From positions 1 to 64,000 of the forward strand of contig JAHRYV010000004.1 of NCBI GenBank assembly GCA_020621965.1: DNA of 64,000 nucleotides. Reading direction: 5' to 3'. The position numbers and the translations under genes were made by a program. Of this stretch, positions 8,469-15,884 are shown in pieces. The DNA is from Curvibacter sp. (GTDB taxonomy: Bacteria > Pseudomonadota > Gammaproteobacteria > Burkholderiales > Burkholderiaceae_C). The number at the start of each line of letters is the position of its first letter. Positions within the stretch are counted from its first letter, which is position 1. The notes below the pieces were generated by a model. The model made no database searches, was not told the DNA's origin, and saw only the letters and a program-made list of their open reading frames with translations.

Positions 8469-9380
8469 TCAGGGCAGGGTGAGCAGCAGCGCCAGCAGCA
8501 GCGCGGCGAGCAGGTTGTGCGCCAGCGCCAGCAGCAGCGGCAAGCCCGCCGCCACCATCACGACACCCAGCAGGAACTGCAGGCCGATCAGTACCAGCAA
8601 CAGCATGCCGACGCGCTGCCAGCGACTGCCGCGCAAGCGCCAGGCCGTGAGCGCCACCAGGGCGACGACGACCAGCGCCAGCAGCCGGTGCAGCAGGTGC
8701 GCGATGCTGCCCTGCGGATTGACGGGCCAGTCCGAGGGGTCGGCGCTGGGGACGTGCCAGGGGTTCAAGGCCTCCCAGGCGATGGGGTCGGACAGGGTGC
8801 AGCTCAGACCCGGGCAACTCAGGCCCGCCAGGCCGCTGCTGACCAGGCCGCCCAGCGCCACCTGCACGATAACGGCGGCGACGGCGGCAAGACGCAGCGC
8901 TCGCAGGCCCGGCGGCAGTTCGTGGGCAGTTTGCTGCCGCCGATCCGAGTAGGCCATGCGCAGGCACAGCGCGAACAACACAAAGCCGCCCAGCAGATTG
9001 CCCAGCGTCACCGCGGGCACTTTGGCGCCGGTCGTCCAGCGGCCCAGCACCGCGAGGAACAGGGTGATGGCCACGGCCGCGACCGCCGTCCAGCGCTGAT
9101 CCCAGCGCTCGGGCTTGCGGGCGAAGCCGCCCATGAGCAGCAGCAGGAGCAGGGGCAGCAGGGCCGTCGCCGTGATGCGGTGCAGCAGGCGCAGGACGTC
9201 GATGGTGGTCGAGGGCGCCGCCGCTGCGGCCTGGCCGTAACACTGAGGCCAGGGCGTACAGCCCAGTCCGAGCGCGGACAGGCGGATGTAGGCACTGAGG
9301 CCGACGACAGAAATCACGAGCAGGGCGCAGATCAGGCTTGTGCGCCGCAGCACGACCGCCCGGGAGTTATTTGAATTCAT
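8469..9380 (-). CDS. Second COX15/CtaA-like protein, one heme-ligand His missing
   Basis: This is a 303-aa, eight-span protein of the heme A synthase family. Both periplasmic Cys pairs (CTPWPQC at 41-47 and CPGLSC at 189-194) and three of the four family histidines (H67 in LLHRIT, H231 in LLHRLL, H288 in LAHNLL) are present. At the second conserved position, where the other copy reads VTLHLLG, this protein reads VTLGNLLGG, so that His is lost. It is transcribed away from the heme-copper operon at 9590 across a 209-bp shared promoter region. It may make a special heme for that enzyme or be a non-catalytic heme-handling protein; this is inference. The start at 9380 (MNSNNSR) gives the normal N-terminus. 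Confidence 0.85.
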   Translation of the reverse strand: MNSNNSRAVVLRRTSLICALLVISVVGLSAYIRLSALGLGCTPWPQCYGQAAAAAPSTTIDVLRLLHRITATALLPLLLLLLMGGFARKPERWDQRWTAVAAVAITLFLAVLGRWTTGAKVPAVTLGNLLGGFVLFALCLRMAYSDRRQQTAHELPPGLRALRLAAVAAVIVQVALGGLVSSGLAGLSCPGLSCTLSDPIAWEALNPWHVPSADPSDWPVNPQGSIAHLLHRLLALVVVALVALTAWRLRGSRWQRVGMLLLVLIGLQFLLGVVMVAAGLPLLLALAHNLLAALLLALLLTLP

Positions 9381-9470
9381 GGGGTGAGGTGCGCACTGTT
9401 GTAATAAAGATATATATCGAAAGGTGCTTATAGAAGCGTGAACTGGTCGATTGACGCGGTGCCGCATCAA

Positions 9471-9481
9471 AAGATGTATTC
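9471..9481 (+). promoter_or_regulatory. Candidate NsrR half-site
   Basis: AAGATGTATTC matches the published NsrR half-site AAGATGYATTT at 10 of 11 positions. It lies 109 bp before the operon start at 9590. The second half of the palindrome is not clear. NsrR is an NO-sensing repressor, which would fit the operon's proposed role. Confidence 0.35.
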
Positions 9482-9484
9482 AAT

Positions 9485-9498
9485 TTGCGGTATATCAA
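9485..9498. promoter_or_regulatory. Candidate FNR/DNR-type box
   Basis: TTGCGGTATATCAA has one perfect half (ATCAA) and one imperfect half (TTGCG instead of TTGAT) of the FNR/DNR consensus TTGAT-N4-ATCAA. It is about 92 bp upstream of the first gene of the operon and adjoins the NsrR-like half-site. A better-matched box lies near nirS. Confidence 0.4.
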
Positions 9499-9589
9499 GA
9501 ATAATCCCACGCATCAACAACATACTGAAATCGTCGGGCATTGAGCTTGGCTCCCATTTACCTTCAGTCATTCCGCGAAAGGGTCTGTG

Positions 9590-9745
9590 ATGAACGAGAC
9601 AAATGATGACAACGAGCGCGTTCCCCTGATGCAGCAGCTGCTGGACAACCCGTTCCTGTTGCTGTTCCTGGGTGTCATGGTGCCGATGGTGGTCTACACC
9701 CTGTGGGGCGTGATCGACATCCTCACCGTGCCGCTTGCCAAGTAA
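9590..9745 (+). CDS. Small single-span membrane protein, first gene of the unusual oxidase/NOR operon
   Basis: This 51-aa protein has a charged N-terminus (MNETNDDNERVPLMQQ) and one long hydrophobic helix (PFLLLFLGVMVPMVVYTLWGVIDIL). The ribosome site GAAAGGG lies upstream of the ATG, and the stop is 54 bp before the subunit II gene. By size and place it could be the equivalent of the small subunit IIa of ba3-type oxidases, which is a single helix of about 34 residues, but there is no diagnostic motif. It is specific to this operon and was identified by reading the sequence. Confidence 0.6.
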   Translation: MNETNDDNERVPLMQQLLDNPFLLLFLGVMVPMVVYTLWGVIDILTVPLAK

Positions 9746-9799
9746 ACCAAAAACCAAAAAGACGGGCCCCAAGGCCTCAACCTGAAGAAGGAGCTCAAG

Positions 9800-10339
9800 A
9801 TGAGCGCTATCCTGCCCCCAGCCGAGCGACTGTGGTGGAAGCATCCACTCGATCGCGTCGAAGGAACCTGGATTGTCATTGCACTGATTTGGTGTCTCAT
9901 CATGTTTGCCATGATGGTGGGATGGCACATCTGGGGCAAGCAGAATCTGTCGACCGAGACCTACAAGACCACGCCGGATCTGTTCATGCAGAAGACCCAG
10001 GCCGTGGTCGACAAGTACACCGTGCGCACCGAAACCGCGGCGAACATCCCGGTGGTGGCGCCCCCTCCCGGCAGCGACGTCTACCTGATCGCGCGGCTCT
10101 GGAGCTTCTGGCCCATCATCGAGCTTGAAAAGGGCAAGACCTACCGTCTGCACCTCACCTCGCTGGACTACAACCACGGCTTCTCGCTGCAACCGGCCAA
10201 CATCAACATCCAGGTGGTGCCCGGTTACGAGCACGTGGTGACCGTGACGCCGAACCAGTCCGGTACCTACTCCGTCGTGTGCAACGAATACTGCGGCATC
10301 GGCCACCACCAGATGGTCGGGCGCATGTACGTGAAATAG
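9800..10339 (+). CDS. CuA-type subunit II of a B-family heme-copper oxidase / NO reductase
   Basis: This is a 179-aa electron-entry subunit. It has one membrane helix (about residues 23-45) and a periplasmic cupredoxin domain. The complete CuA set is visible: H126 in YNHGF, then C161, E163, C165, H169 and M172 in CNEYCGIGHHQM. There is only one helix and no cytochrome c domain, unlike coxB at position 1; this is the short ba3/sNOR-style subunit II. A GGAGC ribosome site precedes the ATG. It is followed 12 bp later by subunit I. In the sNOR (norSY-senC) arrangement known from Nitrosomonas, a CuA subunit pairs with a Tyr-less subunit I as here. Confidence 0.88.
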   Translation: MSAILPPAERLWWKHPLDRVEGTWIVIALIWCLIMFAMMVGWHIWGKQNLSTETYKTTPDLFMQKTQAVVDKYTVRTETAANIPVVAPPPGSDVYLIARLWSFWPIIELEKGKTYRLHLTSLDYNHGFSLQPANINIQVVPGYEHVVTVTPNQSGTYSVVCNEYCGIGHHQMVGRMYVK

Positions 10340-10351
10340 AGGAGCGACAAC

Positions 10352-12052
10352 ATGTCCAATACAACAACCTATCGCACCTGTCCGCGCTCCGGCCTTCAGT
10401 TCGAGGCACAAGCCGAGAAGCTGATGATCGTCAACGCCTTCGTCGCCGTCGTCGCCCTGCTAGTCGGCGGCATCCTGGCCATCGGCGTGGTCCTGACCCG
10501 CTGGCCGGCCGTACACTGGCTGGAAGCAGACACCTTCTACATGGTCCTGACGGCCCACGGCATCGACATGCTGATCTTCTGGATCATCTTCTTCGAAGTG
10601 GCCGTCCTGTACTTCTGCTCATCCACGCTGCTGCGCTGTCGCATCGCCACACCCAAGGTCGCCTGGGCGGCCTTCGTGCTCATGCTGGTCGGTGCGATCA
10701 TGAACAACGTCGCCGTCTTCCAGGGCGGCTCCAGCGTCATGATGACCTCCTACGTGCCCATGATGGCGGCGCCGTCCTTCTACCTCGGCCTGATCCTGTT
10801 CGCGGTGGGCGCGCTGATTGCCTGCTTCGTGTTCCTGGGCACCCTGGTGATCGCCAAGCGCGAGAAGACCTACCAGGGCTCGGTGCCGCTGGTCACCTTC
10901 GGCGCCATCACCGCCTGCATCATCGCCGTGTTCACCATCACGTCCGGTGCCATCATCCTGATCCCGACCTTCCTGATGTCGGTGGGGCTGGTCCAGAATG
11001 TCGATCCGCTGGTGTACCGCACCATCTGGTGGGCCTTTGGCCACTCCTCGCAGCAGATCAACGTGGCGGCGCACATCTCCATCTGGTATGCGGTGGCCGC
11101 CATTGCCTTCGGCGCCAAGCCCATGTCCGAGCGGGTCAGCCGCGGCGCCTTCCTGCTCTACATCCTCTTCCTGCAGCTCGCCAGCGCCCACCACCTGTTG
11201 GCCGACCCCGGCGTCAGCACGGCCTGGAAAGTGGTCAACACCAGCTACTTCATGTACTTTGCGGTGCTGGCCTCGATGATCCACGGCCTGACGATTCCCG
11301 GCGCGATCGAAGTGGCGCAGCGCGAGAAGGGCTACACCAAGGGTCTGTTCGAGTGGCTGCGCAAGGCGCCCTGGGGCAACCCGGTGTTCTCCGGCGTCTT
11401 CATCTCGCTGATCGGCTTCGGCTTCCTGGGTGGCATCTCGGGCGTGATGATGGGCACCGAGCAGCTCAACATGATCATCCACAACACCATCTACGTGCCG
11501 GGGCATTTCCACGCCACGGTGGTGGTGGGCACCACGCTGTCCTTCATGGCCCTGACCTACTTCCTGATCCCCGTGCTGTTCAAGCGCGAGATGATCAACC
11601 CGGGCCTGGCGAAGCTGCAGCCCTACCTGTTCGGCCTGTCCATGTACTTCTTCTGCCTGGTCATGATGGGCGCAGGTACCCTGGGCGTCTCGCGCCGTCA
11701 CTGGGACATGGCCTTCCAGGGCGCCGCACTGGCCTATGAGTGGCCGGGTGCTGCCTACCTGATGATGGGCCTGGTCGGCATCGCCGGCGTGGCCGCCATC
11801 GCCGGTGGCGCCATCTACATCTACATCACCGTGGGTTCCCTGCTGTGGGGCAAGCGGCTGGACTCGGGGCGCCAAAGCTCCCAGACCACCCCCATTCCCC
11901 CCACGCCGGTGGGCAAAGCGGTGCAGACCTATGGGTCGGCCGGCTTCGCCGCCCCCGGTACCTTCGTCCTGGCGATGGTGTTCCTCGTGGCCTTCGTGCT
12001 GTACTACTTCATCAACTGGAAGTACCTCTCGCAGGTCTGGGGTCTGAGCTGA
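10352..12052 (+). CDS. B-family heme-copper subunit I without the active-site Tyr, probable sNOR-like NO reductase
   Basis: This is a 566-aa polytopic catalytic subunit. The heme and copper ligands are intact: H69 (TAHGID), H231 (FGHSSQQ), H280-H281 (SAHHLLADPG, the ba3-type HH-x2-ADPG form) and H385/H387 (PGHFHATV). In oxygen reductases of this family the residue four after the CuB His is the cross-linked Tyr needed for O-O cleavage; here it is Gln (H231-S-S-Q-Q235). Family knowledge links loss of this Tyr to NO reduction, and nirS lies 9 kb away on the opposite strand. It is cotranscribed with subunit II, ctaB and a SenC protein. The alternative, an oxygen reductase with a relocated Tyr, cannot be excluded from sequence. 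Confidence 0.88.
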   Translation: MSNTTTYRTCPRSGLQFEAQAEKLMIVNAFVAVVALLVGGILAIGVVLTRWPAVHWLEADTFYMVLTAHGIDMLIFWIIFFEVAVLYFCSSTLLRCRIATPKVAWAAFVLMLVGAIMNNVAVFQGGSSVMMTSYVPMMAAPSFYLGLILFAVGALIACFVFLGTLVIAKREKTYQGSVPLVTFGAITACIIAVFTITSGAIILIPTFLMSVGLVQNVDPLVYRTIWWAFGHSSQQINVAAHISIWYAVAAIAFGAKPMSERVSRGAFLLYILFLQLASAHHLLADPGVSTAWKVVNTSYFMYFAVLASMIHGLTIPGAIEVAQREKGYTKGLFEWLRKAPWGNPVFSGVFISLIGFGFLGGISGVMMGTEQLNMIIHNTIYVPGHFHATVVVGTTLSFMALTYFLIPVLFKREMINPGLAKLQPYLFGLSMYFFCLVMMGAGTLGVSRRHWDMAFQGAALAYEWPGAAYLMMGLVGIAGVAAIAGGAIYIYITVGSLLWGKRLDSGRQSSQTTPIPPTPVGKAVQTYGSAGFAAPGTFVLAMVFLVAFVLYYFINWKYLSQVWGLS

Positions 12053-12062
12053 GGAGGTTGCC

Positions 12063-12959
12063 ATGGGCACCGCTGCTGCAACGATCCCTCCCTCGGCGGC
12101 CAGCCGCGTGCGGCTGGTGCTGGGCGTCTTCAAGCTGCGCATCGGCGTGATGATCATGATCACCGCGCTGGCGGGTCTGGCCGTCACGCCGGGCCCGTCC
12201 TTGTCGGCTGTCCAGTACCTGGTGCTGGCGCTTTCCGTGCTGCTGTCCTCGGCCAGCGCCGGCGCCTTCAACCAGTACTACGAGCATGAAAACGACCGGC
12301 GCATGGCGCGCACGCGCAACCGCGCCTTCGCCACCGGGGCCTTGCGGCCCACGCCGGCCTGGCTGGGCGTGATCGCCGCCCTGCTGGCCGGCTCGGTGGT
12401 GGCGACGTGGACCGTGGTCAACGGCGTCTCGGCGCTGTTCGTGTTCCTGGGCGCCTTCTTCTACGCCGTGGTCTACACGGTGTGGCTGAAGCGCCGCAGC
12501 TGGCTCAACATCGTGATCGGTGGTCTGGCCGGCAGCTTTGCCGTGCTGGCCGGCGCCGCCGCGGTCGACCCGTCCATCGGAGCCCTGGGCCTGCTGCTGG
12601 CGCTGGTGCTGTTCCTGTGGACACCGCCGCATTTCTGGAGCCTGGCCATTGCCAACCAGAAAGACTACGCGCAGGCCGGCGTGCCCATGCTGCCGGTTGT
12701 GGTCGGAGCCGAGCGCGCGGCCCGTGTGGTGTTCTACAGCACCCTGGCGCTGGTGGTCGCCTCGCTGCTGCCGGCCTGGTTCGGTGCCGGCCCGATCTAC
12801 CTGGCCGGGGCCGGGGTCGGCGGCGCCTTTTTCCTGCTCAAGGCCTGGCGCCTGGCCCGCCAGCCCAGCCGCGCCACGGCGCTGGCTTCCTTCTTCGGTT
12901 CGCTGGTACAGCTGGGTTTGCTGCTGCTGGCAGCGGGGATTGATGGTCTGATCAGGTAA
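12063..12959 (+). CDS. Second heme O synthase (CtaB-like), operon-specific copy
   Basis: This 298-aa UbiA-family prenyltransferase has the active motif in FNQYYEHENDRRMARTRNR and the second conserved region in YTVWLKRRSWLNIVIGG and [12 protein letters not shown]. It starts 10 bp after subunit I with an AGGAGG ribosome site, so it is made together with it. A private heme O synthase suggests that the neighbouring enzyme uses farnesylated heme (O or A) rather than only heme B. That would be unusual for a NO reductase of the NorB type but is possible for sNOR-like enzymes; this is inference. Confidence 0.92.
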   Translation: MGTAAATIPPSAASRVRLVLGVFKLRIGVMIMITALAGLAVTPGPSLSAVQYLVLALSVLLSSASAGAFNQYYEHENDRRMARTRNRAFATGALRPTPAWLGVIAALLAGSVVATWTVVNGVSALFVFLGAFFYAVVYTVWLKRRSWLNIVIGGLAGSFAVLAGAAAVDPSIGALGLLLALVLFLWTPPHFWSLAIANQKDYAQAGVPMLPVVVGAERAARVVFYSTLALVVASLLPAWFGAGPIYLAGAGVGGAFFLLKAWRLARQPSRATALASFFGSLVQLGLLLLAAGIDGLIR

Positions 12960-12968
12960 GGGGCGAGC

Positions 12969-13811
12969 ATGTGGGTGGTGTCGACCGTGCGCGCGGGTAT
13001 CGCGTCCCTGCTGCTGACGTTCATCGTCGGCATGCTGGGGATGCCCGCGGCGGCGGCGCCGTCCACGCCGGCTGAAAGCGTTCTGGACCGCGCCGAAGCG
13101 CTGCGCCTCAGCCAGGCCGTCCTCGGCAAGACACCCGCCAACCACACCTTGCTGGACCGGCGTGGCCAGCCGGTGCGCCTGAGCGACTACCGGGGCAAGC
13201 CCCTGCTGGTGAGCTTCATCTACACCGGCTGCTTCCAGGTCTGCCCGACCACGACGCGCATGTTGCACGAGGCGGTCAAGGATCTGGGCCAACTGGTGGG
13301 CTACGACAAGTTCAATGTCGTGAGCATAGGCTTCAACCAACCCTTTGATGCGCCCGAGGCCATGCGGGCCTTTGCGACCCAGAACGGGATCAGCACCCCG
13401 AACTGGGAGTTCCTGAGTCCGCATCACTCCATCGTCGAGCCGCTGACACGCGATTTCGGCTTCAGCTATGTGGCCAACGCGGCCGGCTTCGACCACATCC
13501 TGGCGGTCACGCTGCTCGACGGCGAGGGCCGGATCTACAGCCAGATCTACGGCGAGAGCCTGACGCCCAACCAGTTGGGCGAACCCATGCGCGAGCTCCT
13601 GCGCGGCGCGCCCATGCCACCGACGCTGAACCTCGATGATCTGATCGAGCGGGTGAAGATCCTGTGCACCGTCTACGACCCCAAGACCGGCCAGTACCGC
13701 TACGACTACGGCCTGTTCATGGAACTCATCGGCGGAACGACGTTCTTCCTCTTCATGTTCGGGTATCTGGGGCGTGAATGGCTGCGACAGCGGCGCAGCA
13801 GGCGATCATGA
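12969..13811 (+). CDS. SCO/SenC family protein with C-terminal membrane anchor
   Basis: This 280-aa copper chaperone is predicted to serve the CuA/CuB sites of the operon's subunits. It has a signal peptide (about 1-30, ending AAAAPS) and a thioredoxin fold with CFQVC (C-x3-C) and a His in [14 protein letters not shown]-terminal extension ends in a membrane span ([20 protein letters not shown]) and an Arg-rich tail. The extension makes it longer than the SCO at 7782. The TGA overlaps the ATG at 13808 (ATGA), linking it to the cytochrome b fusion. A SenC gene directly after subunits I/II matches the norSY-senC layout. Confidence 0.9.
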   Translation: MWVVSTVRAGIASLLLTFIVGMLGMPAAAAPSTPAESVLDRAEALRLSQAVLGKTPANHTLLDRRGQPVRLSDYRGKPLLVSFIYTGCFQVCPTTTRMLHEAVKDLGQLVGYDKFNVVSIGFNQPFDAPEAMRAFATQNGISTPNWEFLSPHHSIVEPLTRDFGFSYVANAAGFDHILAVTLLDGEGRIYSQIYGESLTPNQLGEPMRELLRGAPMPPTLNLDDLIERVKILCTVYDPKTGQYRYDYGLFMELIGGTTFFLFMFGYLGREWLRQRRSRRS

Positions 13812-15352
13812 GTGCCGCCGCTGTCCCCGATGGTCACGGACGCCGCACGTTCCAGCGTCTGGAGCACTGGTTCGATCTACCCTTCGGCACCGAACTCAAC
13901 CCCCTGCGTCACCTCGGCTCGCTGGGTTTCCTGTTTTTCTGGCTGATCGCGGCCAGCGGTCTCTACCTCTACGCCGTGCTCGATACCTCGGCGACGGGAG
14001 CCTACCCGTCCATCGACCAGCTGTCGCGCGGGCAGTGGTACTTGGGCGGGGTGCTGCGCAGCCTGCACCGTTATGCCTGCGACGGTTTTGTGCTCGTGAT
14101 GATTGCGCACCTGCTGCGCGAGTGGCTGTTCGGCCGCTACGGTGGTTTTCGGCGTTACTCCTGGCTGACCGGCGTGCCCCTGCTGCCCTTGGTCTTTGCC
14201 TGCGCCATCGGCGGCTTCTGGCTGAACTGGGACGAGCTGGGCCAGTTCTCGGCCCAGGCCACGGCCGAATGGCTGGACGGCCTGCCGGTCTTCGCCTCGC
14301 CGCTGACGCGCAACTTCCTCAGCGCCGCAACGGTGAGCGACCGCCTGTTCTCGCTTTTTGTGTTCATCCACCTGGGGCTGCCGCTGCTGCTGCTGTTCGC
14401 GCTCTGGTTCCACATCCAGCGCATCAGTCTGGCCGAGGTGTTTCCGCCGCGCGCGCTGGCCTGGGGGACAGGTGCCACCCTGTTGGTGCTGTCCCTGTTG
14501 AATCCGGTGCTCAGCCACGGACCGGCCAATCTGGCGGTCGCACCGACCACGCTCTCGCTCGACTGGATCGTGCTTTTCGTGCACCCGCTGATGTACCTCA
14601 CCTCGGCCGAATTCGTCTGGCTGTTCGTCGGTGCCACGCTGCTGCTGCTGACCGTGCTGCCCTGGCTGTCGCGCCAGCGGCGCGCGCCGGTGGCCGTCGT
14701 CGAGCCGGACTACTGCAACGGCTGCCGGCGCTGCCTGGCCGATTGCCCCTATGGCGCGATCACCATGACCCGGCATCCCAAGCGCCTCAGCGCCAAGCGG
14801 GAGCTGGCCGTGGTCAACGCCGACCTCTGCGCGGCCTGCGGGATCTGCGTCGGCTCCTGCCCCTCGTCGACGCCGTTTCGCAGCATCACCGAGCTGGTGA
14901 CCGGCATCGATCTGCCCCAGTCGCCCATCAGCGACCTGCGCCAGCAGCTGCACCAGGGCCTGGCGACCCTGCAGGCCCCGCACAAGCTGGTGGTGTTCGG
15001 CTGCGACCATGGCGCCGATGTCCGGGCCCTGCGCGGCGACGACGTGCTCGCTCTCAGCCAGGTCTGCACCGGCATGCTGCCGCCGTCCTTCGTGGAGTAC
15101 GCCTTGCGCGACGGCGCCAGCGGCGTCCTGGTGACGGGGTGCCGCGGCGGCAGCTGTGAGTTCCGCCTGGGGCAGCAGTGGACGGCGCAGCGCCTGAGCG
15201 GGCAGCGCGAACCGCATCTGCGCCCCTTGGCGCAGCCCGAACGCCTGGCCACCTTCTGGGCCGACCGGGGCGAAGAAGCCCAGCTGGCGCAGGCCCTGGA
15301 TAGACTGCGCCTGGGGGTCACCCGACTCGATGCGCCCCTCTCTCTCACTTGA
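13808..15352 (+). CDS. Cytochrome b - 2x[4Fe-4S] ferredoxin - MvhD/FlpD-like fusion protein
   Basis: This is a 514-aa fusion. Residues 30-290 are a cytochrome b N-terminal type membrane domain with two bis-His pairs at 14-residue spacing (H87/H101 and H188/H202), as in bc1/b6f cytochrome b. Residues 300-355 hold two [4Fe-4S] motifs: C303, C306, C309 and C313, then C341, C344, C347 and C351. Residues 392-460 resemble the MvhD/FlpD delta subunit that links hydrogenases to heterodisulfide reductase (C399, C420, C445, C450; [19 protein letters not shown] and [14 protein letters not shown]). The start at 13808 overlaps the SCO stop; an ATG 30 bases earlier is less likely. It may pass low-potential electrons into the b hemes. 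The domain combination is not one I recognise as a named protein. Confidence 0.85.
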   Translation: MSAAAVPDGHGRRTFQRLEHWFDLPFGTELNPLRHLGSLGFLFFWLIAASGLYLYAVLDTSATGAYPSIDQLSRGQWYLGGVLRSLHRYACDGFVLVMIAHLLREWLFGRYGGFRRYSWLTGVPLLPLVFACAIGGFWLNWDELGQFSAQATAEWLDGLPVFASPLTRNFLSAATVSDRLFSLFVFIHLGLPLLLLFALWFHIQRISLAEVFPPRALAWGTGATLLVLSLLNPVLSHGPANLAVAPTTLSLDWIVLFVHPLMYLTSAEFVWLFVGATLLLLTVLPWLSRQRRAPVAVVEPDYCNGCRRCLADCPYGAITMTRHPKRLSAKRELAVVNADLCAACGICVGSCPSSTPFRSITELVTGIDLPQSPISDLRQQLHQGLATLQAPHKLVVFGCDHGADVRALRGDDVLALSQVCTGMLPPSFVEYALRDGASGVLVTGCRGGSCEFRLGQQWTAQRLSGQREPHLRPLAQPERLATFWADRGEEAQLAQALDRLRLGVTRLDAPLSLT

Positions 15353-15362
15353 ACTGTCACGC

Positions 15363-15884
15363 ATGGAAACAGGCCAACCTCCTTTGAACGTCCGCCGGCT
15401 GCTGGCCCAGAGCCTCCTCTTCGGGCTCTTCGCCCTGGTGATCGGCGTCTTCTCCCGCTGGCCCGCCTACCAGGCGCTGGCGCCCGGGCGCGCCGTCGTC
15501 AAGGTCAGCTTCACCCATCACGGCAAACCGGTCTCCGAGTGCCGCCAGGTCAGCCTGGCCGAGCTGGCCAAGCTGCCGCCCAATATGCGTGCGCCGGTGC
15601 AATGTCCGCGCGAACGTTCGCCGGTGAGGATCGAAGTCGATGTGGACGGACGCGCGGTGTACCGGCACGCGGCCATGCCCTCGGGCCTGTCGAAGGACGG
15701 CGCCTCGGCGGTGTACCAGCGCATCGAACTGGACGCCGGTTCGCACCAGATCACCGTGCGCATGAACGACGACGCGCGCCGCAGCGGGGACACCCACACC
15801 CGCACCGACACCGTCGTGCTCAAGCCGGCGCAGATACTGGTCATCGACTTCGACGCGGAAGCCGGGGGGATCACCTTCAAATGA
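15363..15884 (+). CDS. Unknown membrane-anchored periplasmic protein (173 aa)
   Basis: An N-terminal anchor (LLAQSLLFGLFALVIGVFS) is followed by a periplasmic domain of about 140 residues. That domain looks beta-rich, with two Cys (SECRQV and VQCPRER) and phrases such as RIELDAGSHQITVRMND and QILVIDFDAEAGGITF. I do not recognise the family; it is not obviously FixH. It sits between the cytochrome b-ferredoxin gene (10 bp gap) and the second heme-copper subunit (ATGA overlap), so it is probably an assembly or structural subunit of that complex. ATG 15363 is preferred to one at 15330 that would run into the previous gene. Confidence 0.7.
   Translation: METGQPPLNVRRLLAQSLLFGLFALVIGVFSRWPAYQALAPGRAVVKVSFTHHGKPVSECRQVSLAELAKLPPNMRAPVQCPRERSPVRIEVDVDGRAVYRHAAMPSGLSKDGASAVYQRIELDAGSHQITVRMNDDARRSGDTHTRTDTVVLKPAQILVIDFDAEAGGITFK

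Noticed and set aside
13778-13807. Earlier ATG for the cytochrome b-ferredoxin fusion
   Set aside because: It would overlap the SCO gene by 34 bases with an unconserved [10 protein letters not shown] tail. The ATGA overlap at 13808 matches the coupling used by the other genes of the operon.
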